A program made the position numbers and the translations under genes. DNA of 64,000 bases from HGM04593 sp045589695 (lineage in GTDB: Bacteria; Bacteroidota; Bacteroidia; Bacteroidales; Bacteroidaceae), in the NCBI GenBank assembly GCA_045589695.1, contig JAZNPP010000056.1, positions 1-64,000 on the forward strand, given 5' to 3'. Shown here one piece after another: positions 16,042 through 23,856 of this stretch (its first letter is position 1; each line of letters starts with the position of its first letter). The notes under the pieces were generated by a model. The model saw only the letters and a list, made by a program, of their open reading frames with translations. It was not told the origin of the DNA and did not search any database.

Positions 16042-18035
16042 GAGCGCTGAAGGCTATAATCCTTTATTGCCTGCTGTGCGTGCCGGCTCTGTGCAGCTCG
16101 CAGCTCAACACCGCGCGTGTTATGGAAATAGGTCGCAATGCGCTCTATTTCGAGGATTATGTGCTTTCGATACAATATTTCAACAAGGTCATCGACGCTA
16201 AGCCGTTCCTTCACGAGCCCTACTTCTACCGCGGGTTGGCGAAATTCTACCTCGACGACTTCGTCGGGGCTTCGGAGGATTTCACAACGGCTATCGCCAA
16301 GAACCCGTATGTGGCGCAGTGTTATCAGCTGAGGGGCATGTGCCTGGCACGTATCGACAGTCTTGCGCTTGCCGAAAAGGACTTCCGTACGGCTATAAAA
16401 TATGACCCTCAGAATCCCAATCTGTGGCAGAATCTCGGAGTGCTTGCCATACAGGAGGGGGATTGGCAAAAGGCATCGAATGTAGTGGATTCGCTCCTTC
16501 TGTTCTCGCCCCGTAACAGTAGCGCATATCTGATGCGTACTCAGGTGTCGCTTAACTCCGGCGATACGCTGCTGGCGCTCGAAATGGCCGAAAAAGCCGT
16601 CATGCACGACAAGTTCTCGGCCGACGTGTACGACGCGAGAGCTATCGTGCATTACGAAATGGGAAACTATGAGGCCGCCGAAAAAGATCTTGACCGTGCG
16701 GTGGAACTGATGCCGGCACGCAGCGGGAGTTACATCAACCGTGCGTTGGTCCGCTATTACAGGAATAACCTTCGTGGCGCGATGGAGGACTACGACATGG
16801 CTCTTTACGTTGAGCCCGGAAGCTTCCTTGCCCGCTACAACCGAGGACTGCTGCGCATGACGGTCGGCGACGACAATCTTGCCATTGAGGACTTCGACAA
16901 AGTGCTTGAGATTGACCCCGACAATACGATGGCGCGCTTCAACCGTGCGTTGCTGCGCGAGAACGTGGGCGATTACCGGGGCGCTATAAGCGATTACAAT
17001 ATCGTTATCGACAATTATCCTAACTTTGAACAGGCGTACAGCTGCCGTGCGTCGGCGCGCCGCAAGGCGGGCGATGCTGAAGGTGCCGAAGCCGACGAGA
17101 AATGGCTCTTTAAACGCCAGCTCGATATCTACAACAACGGCGTCGAGTCGGTAAGCGAAGAGTATTCTGCCGAAAATGACAAGACCCGCAAACGTTCCGA
17201 CGAGAATGTACGCAACTACAACAAGATGGTTGTCGCCGACAACGCATACGGCAAGCAATACACGACAGAGTACCGTGGCAGAGTGCAGGACAGGAATGTT
17301 TTTGTGGAACTTGAGCCCTTCTTCGTTCTTACATATTACAAGAACGAAAAGGAACTCGAAGAGACATCGGACTATTGCAAGCAGCTCGAAGAACTGAATG
17401 CCACGTTGAGTCTTCCCCTTCTGCTTGCGAACGACGAGCGTGCTTTGGCGGGCAACGAAGTCGAGCGTTGCTTTGACAATATAAACACCCTCTCGAAACG
17501 GATATCGGAAAATCCGGAGTCGCCTAAAGAACTCATGCTCCGATCGCTCAACCACTATTTCGTTCAGGACATGGAGTCCGCAATGGCCGACATAGACAGG
17601 GCTGTAGCATGCGGCGGCGCTTCGTGGGAACTCTTCTTCGTGCGTTCTTTCATACGCTATAAACTGCTTGAGACTCAGCGGCTCGGCAAAGAGGACGGTG
17701 CGGGCCCGAGACACGACGCCTTGCCGAGCCTTGACTACCGTCTTGTCAAGAACGACCTTGACGCTGTGCTTGAGCTGCAGCCTGGCTTTGTCCATGCGTT
17801 GTTCAACAGGGCGAACGTGTCGGCCAAACTGAACGACTTCAAGTCGGCGATAGTGGACTACACGAAAGCGCTGGAGGCCAATGACCGCTTTGCCGAAGCC
17901 TATTTCAACCGCGGCCTCGCGAGGCTGTATACAGGCAGTGCCGAAGCGGGCATCGCCGACCTGAGCAAGGCGGGCGAGCTGGGAATCTTTCAGGCATACA
18001 ACGTGATAAAGCGTTTCCAGTATTCGGGAAAGTGA
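16038..18035 (+). CDS. Exported tetratricopeptide-repeat protein
   Basis: 665 aa with a signal peptide (about residues 1-20, LLCVPALCSSQ). At least ten TPR-like units follow, for example PYFYRGLAKFYLDDFVGASEDF, ARYNRGLLRMTVGDDNLAIEDF and ALFNRANVSAKLNDFKSAIVDY, interrupted by a less regular, charged segment near residues 345-480. Probably a periplasmic or outer-membrane-associated scaffold. This def-TPR arrangement seems ordinary for Bacteroidales. A 695-codon antisense frame across it is a by-product of its codon bias. Confidence 0.88.
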   Translation: MRALKAIILYCLLCVPALCSSQLNTARVMEIGRNALYFEDYVLSIQYFNKVIDAKPFLHEPYFYRGLAKFYLDDFVGASEDFTTAIAKNPYVAQCYQLRGMCLARIDSLALAEKDFRTAIKYDPQNPNLWQNLGVLAIQEGDWQKASNVVDSLLLFSPRNSSAYLMRTQVSLNSGDTLLALEMAEKAVMHDKFSADVYDARAIVHYEMGNYEAAEKDLDRAVELMPARSGSYINRALVRYYRNNLRGAMEDYDMALYVEPGSFLARYNRGLLRMTVGDDNLAIEDFDKVLEIDPDNTMARFNRALLRENVGDYRGAISDYNIVIDNYPNFEQAYSCRASARRKAGDAEGAEADEKWLFKRQLDIYNNGVESVSEEYSAENDKTRKRSDENVRNYNKMVVADNAYGKQYTTEYRGRVQDRNVFVELEPFFVLTYYKNEKELEETSDYCKQLEELNATLSLPLLLANDERALAGNEVERCFDNINTLSKRISENPESPKELMLRSLNHYFVQDMESAMADIDRAVACGGASWELFFVRSFIRYKLLETQRLGKEDGAGPRHDALPSLDYRLVKNDLDAVLELQPGFVHALFNRANVSAKLNDFKSAIVDYTKALEANDRFAEAYFNRGLARLYTGSAEAGIADLSKAGELGIFQAYNVIKRFQYSGK

Positions 18036-18101
18036 CGGCCGGGCGGCAGCGGCTTTATTGCTAAAATGGCGTAACTCTTTGCTGATTGTCGGTTTTTTCA
18101 C

Positions 18102-18109
18102 TATCTTCG
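18102..18109 (+). promoter_or_regulatory. -7 box TATCTTCG for thrS, with a hairpin at the presumed 5' end
   Basis: TATCTTCG lies 56 bases before the thrS ATG. Immediately downstream, 18117-18131 forms a perfect 6-bp hairpin (AAAGGC-AGC-GCCTTT), which would sit at the very 5' end of the mRNA. Confidence 0.5.
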
Positions 18110-18165
18110 CACTTGAAAAGGCAGCGCCTTTAATTTAAATAGATTAAGAATTAATAGATACGTAT

Positions 18166-20127
18166 ATGATCAGAATTTCATTCAACGGTGATGTACGCGA
18201 GTTTGCCGCAGAGGGCAAGTCGTACATTGAACTTATATCATCGGTCGATCCTAAGCTGCTCGGCAGCTATGTAGCGGTAAAGGACGGCGACAACGTGATT
18301 GATTTGCGTGACGTTCCTGCCGACGGCGCCTGTGTTGAACTTGTAGGCCTTGACTCAAAAGAGGCATTGCATGTGTTGCGTCATACGGCTACGCACATTA
18401 TGGCCGAGGCTGTGAAGCATCTCTTCCCCGAAGCCAAGCTTACCATAGGTCCCGCTACCGATACAGGTTTCTTCTATGACTTCGAGTGCGCTCCGTTCAC
18501 TAAAGAGAACCTCGATGCGATAGAGAAAGAGATGAAGAAAATCATCAAGTCAAGTCCCCGTATCGAGCGTCAGGTAGTGACGCGTGATGAGGCTATCGCA
18601 ATGATGAAGGCCAAGAACGAGCCCTATAAACTCGAACTTATCGACGCGATACCCGGCGACGACAGAATAACCATATATTCTCAGGACGACTTCGCCGACT
18701 TGTGCATGGGTCCCCATCTGCTCAATACACGCCTTATCAAGGGCTTCAAGCTTCTTTCTACCTCTACCGCATATTGGCGAGGCGACAAGAACAACGCTTC
18801 GCTGTCACGTATATACGGTACGGCTTTCTTCACCAAAGAGGATTGCGAGGCGTATCTGGCGCACCTTGAGCATATAAAGAATATCGACCATAACAAGATT
18901 GGCCGTGAAATGGAACTCTTCACGACTGTCGATGTTATCGGCCAGGGCTTGCCCTTGCTCATGCCGAAGGGAGCTAAGATTGTTCAGACCCTTCAGCGCT
19001 GGATAGAGGATATTGAGGACAACGAGTGGGGCTATATACGCACTAAGACCCCTCTTATGGCAAAGAGCGACCTTTATAAAATATCAGGTCACTGGGACCA
19101 CTACAAAGAAGGCATGTTCGTCCTCGGTAACGAAGAGACCGACAAAGAGGTGTTCGCATTGCGTCCTATGACATGTCCGTTCCAGTACTATGTCTACAAG
19201 GCTACGCATCACTCATACCGTGACCTGCCTTTGCGTTACAGCGAGACATCGACCCTGTTCCGCAACGAAGACTCAGGCGAGATGCACGGCTTGACGCGTG
19301 TACGCCAGTTCACAATCAGCGAGGGTCACCTCATAGTACGTCCGGACCAGATGGTCGAAGAGTTCAAGAAGTGCCTTGCTCTTGCAAAGCATGTCATGGA
19401 GACCCTCGGCCTGCAGAATGACGTTACATACGTTCTTGCCAAGTGGGACCCCGAAAACCGCAAGAAGTATATCGGCGAAGCCGAAGTCTGGGAAGAGACG
19501 CAGCAGCATATCCGTGAGATGCTTACCGAGCTTGAGATACCTTTTGTCGAAGAGACGGGCGGCGCTGCGTTCTACGGCCCGAAGGTCGATATCAATGCCA
19601 AGAACGTTTACGGCAAGGAAGACACTATGATTACCGTACAGTGGGACGCTCTGCTTGCGGCACAGTTCGACATGTATTATGTAGACCAGAACGGCGAGAA
19701 GGTGCGTCCTTACATCATCCACCGTACAAGCATGGGCTGCTACGAGCGTACTCTCGCATGGCTTATCGAGAAATACGAGGGCAAATTCCCCACATGGCTC
19801 GCTCCTGAGCAGGTGCGCATTCTGCCGATCTCGGAAAAATACGGCGACTACGCCAACGAGGTGGCTGCGGAGCTGAGAAAGAACGGCGTTCTTGTCCATG
19901 TCGATAACCGTTCCGAAAAGATTGGCTACAAGATACGCGAGGCCCGCAATAACCGTGTGCCTTACATGCTTGTACTCGGCCAGCAGGAGGAAGAGAACCG
20001 TACCGTTGCCGTGCGTAGCCGCTTTGCGGGCGACGAGGGCGTTAAACCGATTCAGGAGTTCGTTTCCGCTATTTGCGAGGAGATACGTACCAAGACAATA
20101 CGTAAAGAGGCCGTTCAGGCAGAATGA
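18166..20127 (+). CDS. thrS: Threonine--tRNA ligase, divergent (clostridial-like) type
   Basis: 653 aa class II synthetase. Order: TGS domain (~1-60), editing domain with HTATHIMAEA (HxxxH), catalytic core from ~residue 245, anticodon-binding domain (ILPISEKYGDYA onward). Zinc ligands are inferred as the Cys in MTCPFQ, His in ISEGH and His in IIHRTS. The segment RVRQFTISEGH stands where most bacterial ThrRS have RVRGFTQDDAH, so the threonine-contacting Asp is replaced by Glu or shifted. From memory this and YIIHRTSMGCYERTLA match Clostridia-type ThrRS, not the Bacteroides enzyme. It is followed by a hairpin terminator and infC-rpmI-rplT. Confidence 0.94.
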   Translation: MIRISFNGDVREFAAEGKSYIELISSVDPKLLGSYVAVKDGDNVIDLRDVPADGACVELVGLDSKEALHVLRHTATHIMAEAVKHLFPEAKLTIGPATDTGFFYDFECAPFTKENLDAIEKEMKKIIKSSPRIERQVVTRDEAIAMMKAKNEPYKLELIDAIPGDDRITIYSQDDFADLCMGPHLLNTRLIKGFKLLSTSTAYWRGDKNNASLSRIYGTAFFTKEDCEAYLAHLEHIKNIDHNKIGREMELFTTVDVIGQGLPLLMPKGAKIVQTLQRWIEDIEDNEWGYIRTKTPLMAKSDLYKISGHWDHYKEGMFVLGNEETDKEVFALRPMTCPFQYYVYKATHHSYRDLPLRYSETSTLFRNEDSGEMHGLTRVRQFTISEGHLIVRPDQMVEEFKKCLALAKHVMETLGLQNDVTYVLAKWDPENRKKYIGEAEVWEETQQHIREMLTELEIPFVEETGGAAFYGPKVDINAKNVYGKEDTMITVQWDALLAAQFDMYYVDQNGEKVRPYIIHRTSMGCYERTLAWLIEKYEGKFPTWLAPEQVRILPISEKYGDYANEVAAELRKNGVLVHVDNRSEKIGYKIREARNNRVPYMLVLGQQEEENRTVAVRSRFAGDEGVKPIQEFVSAICEEIRTKTIRKEAVQAE

Positions 20128-20148
20128 CAGATGCGATGAATTATACAG

Positions 20149-20178
20149 GCGACTTCCGAGCCATGGCTCGGAGGTCGC
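20149..20178 (+). terminator. Hairpin after thrS
   Basis: Arms 20149-20161 and 20166-20178 pair over 13 positions with one G-U wobble around a CATG loop, followed by TGTTTCTT. The T-tract is weak. The hairpin starts 22 bases after the thrS stop and lies inside a small overlapping open frame, which argues against that frame being a gene. Confidence 0.6.
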
Positions 20179-20441
20179 TGTTTCTTGAGGGCTTTGCGGT
20201 ATTCAGAAAAACGGAGGTGGGCAAGGCGGCTAAGGCTCCGTTTTCAAAGCCGAAAGTTAATCACCTGTTGGCGGCATCCGTTACCGCAATTCATGCGGCA
20301 TCATCTTCACCGATGCCGCGCATGACGGAATGCGGCACGTGTCGTCGAAGCTTCGCTTTAATCGTTTGGCATTTCAGCAACTTTTTTGCCTTTAGGGCGA
20401 AAAAAAAACCGAAACCTCTTCGTTATGTGATAAATATATGA
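20179..20441. other. Gene-free gap between thrS and infC
   Basis: Contains only a short open frame (20124-20441) starting inside the thrS stop region, of odd composition and without recognisable motifs. Nothing else is supported until the infC promoter. Confidence 0.5.
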
Positions 20442-20449
20442 TAAATTTG
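20442..20449 (+). promoter_or_regulatory. -7 box TAAATTTG for infC-rpmI-rplT
   Basis: Exact TAnnTTTG match 62 bases before the infC start. The leader has a small GCCCT/AGGGC hairpin at 20471-20481. Confidence 0.6.
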
Positions 20450-20511
20450 CAACCGATTTTGAAAAGTTATGCCCTTAGGGCTTAGGTAAAAAGGAACTTA
20501 TATAATTTTTA

Positions 20512-21099
20512 ATGAAGAACGACAACCTGAAGAACCAGTATCGTGTAAACGAACAGATCCGTGCCAACGAGGTGCGTATTGTAGGCGAAGACATAGAGTC
20601 GGTAGTAATGCCGTTGCATAAGGCTCTTGCTCTTGCCGAAGAGAAAGAATTGGACCTTGTGGAAATTTCTCCGTCGGCCAATCCACCGGTGTGTCGCCTT
20701 ATCGAATATTCAAAGTTCCTTTATCAGATGAAGAAGCGCCAGAAGGAGCAGAAGGCGAAGCAGGTTAAGATTGATGTCAAGGAGATCCGTTTCGGCCCTC
20801 AGACCGACGAACACGACTACAACTTCAAGCTGAAGCACGCCATCAGTTTTCTCCAGGACGGCGACAAGGTAAAGGCTTACGTTTTCTTCAAAGGACGCTC
20901 GATACTTTTCAAGGAACAGGGCGAAATACTTTTGCTTCGTTTCGCTAAAGACCTCGAAGAGTACGGCAAAGTAGACATGATGCCCGTTCTCGAAGGAAAG
21001 CGTATGACAATAATGATTTCGGCAAAGAAAGCTGCTCCCGCGAAGAAGGAGAAACCGGCGAAACCGCAGCCTGCTGCCGGAACCGCAGTTGAAGAATGA
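20512..21099 (+). CDS. infC: Translation initiation factor IF-3
   Basis: 195 aa. IF-3 keeps ribosomal subunits apart and checks start-codon pairing. The N-domain begins YRVNEQIRANEVRIVGEDIE, the linker is lysine-rich (FLYQMKKRQKEQKAKQ), and the C-domain has VKEIRFGPQTDEHDYNFK. A ~25-residue Ala/Pro/Lys tail (APAKKEKPAKPQPA) extends beyond the usual end, as in many Bacteroidota. The start used is ATG, unlike the AUU of E. coli infC, so start-codon autoregulation of that kind is not expected. Confidence 0.97.
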   Translation: MKNDNLKNQYRVNEQIRANEVRIVGEDIESVVMPLHKALALAEEKELDLVEISPSANPPVCRLIEYSKFLYQMKKRQKEQKAKQVKIDVKEIRFGPQTDEHDYNFKLKHAISFLQDGDKVKAYVFFKGRSILFKEQGEILLLRFAKDLEEYGKVDMMPVLEGKRMTIMISAKKAAPAKKEKPAKPQPAAGTAVEE

Positions 21100-21161
21100 A
21101 AAAGCGAGTAGTGTTGTATAGTACGCTACCGATATTTGTTAACTAATAATTTTTAAAAAAA

Positions 21162-21359
21162 ATGCCAAAAGTTAAGACTAACTCCGGTGCCAAAAAAAGA
21201 TTCGCTCTTACCGGAACAGGTAAAATCAAAAGAAAGCATGCTTATCACAGTCACATCTTGACAAAGAAGACAAAGAAGCAGAAGAGAAACCTTGTTCACT
21301 TCACAACTCTCGACGCTGCTAATGTTAAGGGTGTTAAAGAATTGTTGTCATTGCGTTAA
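21162..21359 (+). CDS. rpmI: 50S ribosomal protein bL35
   Basis: 65 aa, highly basic, with the typical start PKVKTNSGAKKRFALTGTGK and the HILTKKTKKQKRN region. Normal length. Part of the conserved infC-rpmI-rplT cluster, 62 bases after infC. Confidence 0.97.
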   Translation: MPKVKTNSGAKKRFALTGTGKIKRKHAYHSHILTKKTKKQKRNLVHFTTLDAANVKGVKELLSLR

Positions 21360-21376
21360 GTATTGAATTATTAACC

Positions 21377-21421
21377 GAATGTATTAGCAAAAAAGTTCGC
21401 AAGACGGCGACGCTAACATTC
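21377..21421 (+). promoter_or_regulatory. Possible RNA stem in the rpmI-rplT spacer
   Basis: GAATGT-AT-TAGC (21377-21388) pairs with GCTAACATTC (21412-21421), ten pairs with a two-base bulge, enclosing 23 bases. It lies 16 bases before the rplT ATG. L20 represses this operon through mRNA structures in other bacteria, so an autoregulatory element is plausible but unproven. Confidence 0.35.
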
Positions 21422-21437
21422 AAAAGATTTTAAAACT

Positions 21438-21785
21438 ATGCCAAGATCAGTAAATCACGTTGCTTCAAGAGCAAGAAGAAAGAAAATTTTAGGTTTGACC
21501 AGAGGTTACTTTGGTGCAAGAAAGAACGTATGGACCGTAGCTAAGAACACTTGGGAGAAGGGTCTTACATACGCATTCCGTGACCGTCGTAACAAGAAGC
21601 GCGAGTTCCGTGCGCTTTGGATTCAGCGTATCAATGCGGCTGCTCGTCTCGAGGGTATGTCATACTCTCAGCTCATGGGCGCTCTGCACAAGGCCGGTAT
21701 CGAGATTAACCGCAAGGTTCTCGCTGACCTCGCTATGAACAACCCTGCCGCTTTCAAGGCAATCGTAGACAAAGTGAAGAAGTAA
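21438..21785 (+). CDS. rplT: 50S ribosomal protein bL20
   Basis: 115 aa, normal length. Conserved PRSVNHVASRARRKKILGL start, GARKNVWTVAKN and RALWIQRINAAAR blocks. L20 is an early 23S rRNA assembly protein and the autoregulator of this operon in E. coli and Bacillus. A strong terminator follows. Confidence 0.98.
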   Translation: MPRSVNHVASRARRKKILGLTRGYFGARKNVWTVAKNTWEKGLTYAFRDRRNKKREFRALWIQRINAAARLEGMSYSQLMGALHKAGIEINRKVLADLAMNNPAAFKAIVDKVKK

Positions 21786-21805
21786 TCAGCTTCTTCTTGT
21801 ATAAT

Positions 21806-21847
21806 AAAACACAAGCGCTGTTCTTTTCGGGACAGCGCTTGTGTTTT
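21806..21847 (+). terminator. Rho-independent terminator after rplT
   Basis: 18-bp stem with one G-U wobble (21806-21823 with 21830-21847) around a 6-base loop; the A-rich 5' arm and T-rich 3' arm make it usable in both directions. It begins 21 bases after the rplT stop. Confidence 0.85.
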
Positions 21848-22101
21848 ATATGTATAATAATGCAATCTTAACAAATACGTTCTGCTGTAAATGAAAGACG
21901 CCCCGCCGCAGGGCAGTCAAAAAATTGCGTCTCTTTGGAAGAGATGCAACTTTTATAAGAAAACCGACGGCTCACCGGCAAACTCCGGGGACTAAGTAAC
22001 TTTTTGTTTAAAACAAAAATCTCGCTTCCGCTCGCCGTTATATTCTACCGCAGTCCTCAACCTTAAACTGCTGATTGTCACAATGCGTAGGTCTTTCTCT
22101 C

Positions 22102-22319
22102 ATTACTTTTTCTCTCGTGAAAAAGTAATCAAAAAACGCCGGTCACGCGAAAAAAACAGTCGTTCGTCGCTTTGCTCGCGAGTCGCACAGCGACATAACT
22201 CGGTCGCAGCGAACTTGCCGTTCAGCTCTTTCCGTCGTTCCTCAGGGGCACCGGAACTCGCTCGGCGTTGCGTTACTGAATAATAATATAACGGCACGCC
22301 TCGCTCTGCATGTCCTCGC
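22102..22319 (-). repeat. Hairpin-tailed module, copy 1 (inverted)
   Basis: Read on the minus strand it begins GCGAGGACATG, runs through GCGAGTTCC, AACGGCAAG and CGAGTTAT landmarks, and ends in a perfect 11-bp hairpin (22102-22112 with 22119-22129). The same landmarks occur in the same order on the plus strand at 22647-22857. Confidence 0.6.
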
Positions 22320-22380
22320 CTTTTCCCTGAGAAACAACGGAGCCTCACTCTGTTTTTAACGGTGACGGTATTGTTCGGAA

Positions 22381-22478
22381 ATTACTCTTGCAATGGAATA
22401 AACAACAGCTGAAGTAACTTCAAAATAAAACCGGCACTATAAGCGAGAGAGTGTAAAGCCCTGCCGGATGCAGGCCAT
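22381..22478 (+). repeat. Direct repeat, copy 1 (98 bp)
   Basis: Runs from ATTACTCTTGCAATG to CTGCCGGATGCAGGCCAT. It matches 22547-22643 along its whole length with roughly ten substitutions and small indels. Confidence 0.85.
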
Positions 22479-22546
22479 AAAACTGAAAACAGCGAATTCT
22501 TATAGTTTATTGTTTCATTGTTGCACATTAGAGTTTTTAGCAAAAC

Positions 22547-22643
22547 ATTACTCTTGCAATGAATAAGCGACAGCAGAAGTAATTTTCAAAATAAACCGGC
22601 ACTGTAAGTGAGAGAGTGCAAAGCCCTGCCGGATGCAGGCCAT
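22547..22643 (+). repeat. Direct repeat, copy 2 (97 bp)
   Basis: Second copy of the module at 22381-22478. Its end CTGCCGGATGCAGG can itself fold (CTGC-CGGAT-GCAG). It directly abuts hairpin-tailed module copy 2. Confidence 0.85.
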
Positions 22644-22646
22644 TGC

Positions 22647-22857
22647 GCGAGGACTGTATGAGCGAAGTGCGGGTATAATTTACATTGCATAGCCGCACGA
22701 AGCGAGTTCCGCAGCGCCCTGCGGACGGCAGAAAGGCTTGAAACGGCAAGCGGACGACGGACGAGTTATATTGCCGGCGGCAATTCACGAGCAAGAGGAG
22801 AAAGCGGCTCGAACGCCCTGTGCCGGGCCTTTTGGTACTTTTGTGCGACAAAAGTAC
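22647..22857 (+). repeat. Hairpin-tailed module, copy 2
   Basis: Begins GCGAGGACTG and ends in a perfect 10-bp palindrome with a 3-base loop (GTACTTTTGT-GCG-ACAAAAGTAC, 22835-22857). It shares ordered landmarks with the inverted copy at 22102-22319; overall identity looks moderate. Confidence 0.6.
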
Positions 22858-23002
22858 ATGACAGAACGACAACAAAAAGAATAAAAAACAACAGGTCAAG
22901 GGTAAATCGCAACAAGAATAAAACATCCTACCCCACAGCCTTCGCAGGTAAGCATTAAAAGTTGTAAGAGCGAAAGAAAAATTGATTTATTTAAAAATAA
23001 AA

Positions 23003-23024
23003 AAGGAGAACTTATGTTCTCCTT
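23003..23024 (-). terminator. Terminator of the tRNA-Met gene
   Basis: On the minus strand, AAGGAGAAC-ATAA-GTTCTCCTT (9-bp perfect stem) is followed by TTTTATTTTTAA, starting 4 bases past the tRNA 3' end. Confidence 0.85.
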
Positions 23025-23028
23025 AAAG

Positions 23029-23100
23029 TAGCGGGGGAAGGGATCGAACCTCCGGCCTTTGGGTTATGAGCCCAACGAGCTACCACTGCTCCACCCCGCG
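23029..23100 (-). tRNA. Initiator tRNA-Met (CAT)
   Basis: 72 bases fold into a complete cloverleaf with anticodon loop CTCATAA (anticodon CAT). Two initiator hallmarks are seen: three G-C pairs in the lower anticodon stem (GGG/CCC) and no Watson-Crick pair at 1-72 (C1 opposite T72). The discriminator is A73; CCA is not encoded. Most bacterial initiators have C1/A72, so T72 is a small oddity. Flanked by its own TACCTTTG promoter and a terminator. Confidence 0.93.
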
Positions 23101-23121
23101 ATGCGGTTTTCAAAACTGATG

Positions 23122-23129
23122 CAAAGGTA
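23122..23129 (-). promoter_or_regulatory. -7 box TACCTTTG for the initiator tRNA
   Basis: Exact TAnnTTTG match on the minus strand, 21 bases upstream of tRNA position 1. Confidence 0.65.
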
Positions 23130-23235
23130 ATACAATCTTTCTTTCAAAACAAATATTCCGGAGATTTTTTCTCAAAAAACCATGTTTTTGTACTTTTTTC
23201 ATATTTCCGTTATTGCACATCTGTGCATAAAAGTG

Positions 23236-23243
23236 TAATTTCG
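23236..23243 (+). promoter_or_regulatory. -7 box TAATTTCG for the TetR/RluA pair
   Basis: TAnnTTCG variant 17 bases before the TetR-family ATG. Confidence 0.4.
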
Positions 23244-23260
23244 CGACAAAATATAAAAAT

Positions 23261-23854
23261 ATGGCAGCACCCGACACGAAAGAGGTCTTAATAAAAGTCG
23301 CAAGAAAATTATTCGCGAAGCATGGCATAAGCAATATAACCATGAATGACATAGCTCAGGCTGCGGAAAAGAGCAGAAGAACGGTCTACACATACTTCCA
23401 GAGCAAGGAAGAGCTGCTTGAGGCGTCCATTGAAATGGAGGTCAAGAAGATATCGGCAGCCATGACAAAGGTAGCCGTGTCGGCCCTGCCTATCGACAAG
23501 AAGATTATAAAGCTTATTTTTGTACGTCTGCGCATGACCCGCAGCATCGTACGCCGCAACGGGTGCCTCCATTCCGACTACATCGTCATTGTCGAGCATA
23601 TACGAAAGAGTTTCGACTCTAAGGAGATTGCGTTGTTCCGCCATATAATAGCCGAGGGGAAGCAGAGAGGAATATTCAAGACCGAAAGCCCCGACCTTGC
23701 CGCAAGATTTCTGCATTTTTGCCTGAAGGGCATCGAGATTCCCTTTGTCAATGGCATTGTTAGCAAGAACAACGATGAGAAATTCGTATATCACTTCACC
23801 GAGAATGTAATATTAGGCGCTCTCGGACATACAGGAACCATTAACAGCATCTGA
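23261..23854 (+). CDS. TetR/AcrR-family transcriptional regulator
   Basis: 197 aa. The N-terminal HTH (about residues 8-52) is typical: LFAKHGISNITMNDIAQAA then KSRRTVYTYFQSKEELLEAS. The C-terminal ligand domain is not assignable. It is followed after 2 bases by an RluA-type pseudouridine synthase, so the two are probably co-transcribed. In some Bacteroidota TetR proteins of this type sit next to fatty-acid or efflux genes; no such target is adjacent here. Confidence 0.9.
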   Translation: MAAPDTKEVLIKVARKLFAKHGISNITMNDIAQAAEKSRRTVYTYFQSKEELLEASIEMEVKKISAAMTKVAVSALPIDKKIIKLIFVRLRMTRSIVRRNGCLHSDYIVIVEHIRKSFDSKEIALFRHIIAEGKQRGIFKTESPDLAARFLHFCLKGIEIPFVNGIVSKNNDEKFVYHFTENVILGALGHTGTINSI

Positions 23855-23856
23855 GA

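Larger units (their letters stand above)
21848..23002. other. 1.2-kb gene-free tract of repeat modules
   Basis: No frame here has credible protein features. The tract is a mosaic: a short TTTTTGTTT/AAACAAAAA palindrome (22001-22019), two diverged inverted copies of a ~215-base module (22102-22319 and 22647-22857), each ending in a TACTTTT-type hairpin, and two direct copies of a ~98-base module between them. Composition swings between GC-rich and AT-rich. I recall similar hairpin-tailed intergenic sequence in other Bacteroidales, but cannot verify that here. Confidence 0.6.

Noticed and set aside
16014..18101. 695-codon open frame on the minus strand across the TPR gene
   Set aside because: It is exactly antisense to the TPR protein, which has a signal peptide and clear repeats. 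The antisense translation has no motif and ends within the def gene; it is a codon-bias shadow.
18036..18165. T-box or amino-acid leader ahead of thrS
   Set aside because: No T-box sequence, no threonine-rich leader peptide and no terminator/antiterminator pair could be seen; only a 6-bp hairpin.
20124..20441. 105-codon open frame between thrS and infC
   Set aside because: It starts inside the thrS stop, overlaps the thrS terminator hairpin, and has mixed low-complexity composition with no motif.
22001..22129. CRISPR-like repeats in the gap after rplT
   Set aside because: The repeats are few, inverted or 98 bp long, and lack regular spacers and cas genes.
22083..22926. Small open frames in the repeat tract (for example 22103-22348 and 22537-22926)
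   Set aside because: They run through diverged repeat modules and hairpins; the inverted copies do not keep a shared frame, so they are not conserved proteins.
23309..23794. 161-codon minus-strand frame opposite the TetR gene
   Set aside because: Antisense to a well-supported regulator, no start context or family features.
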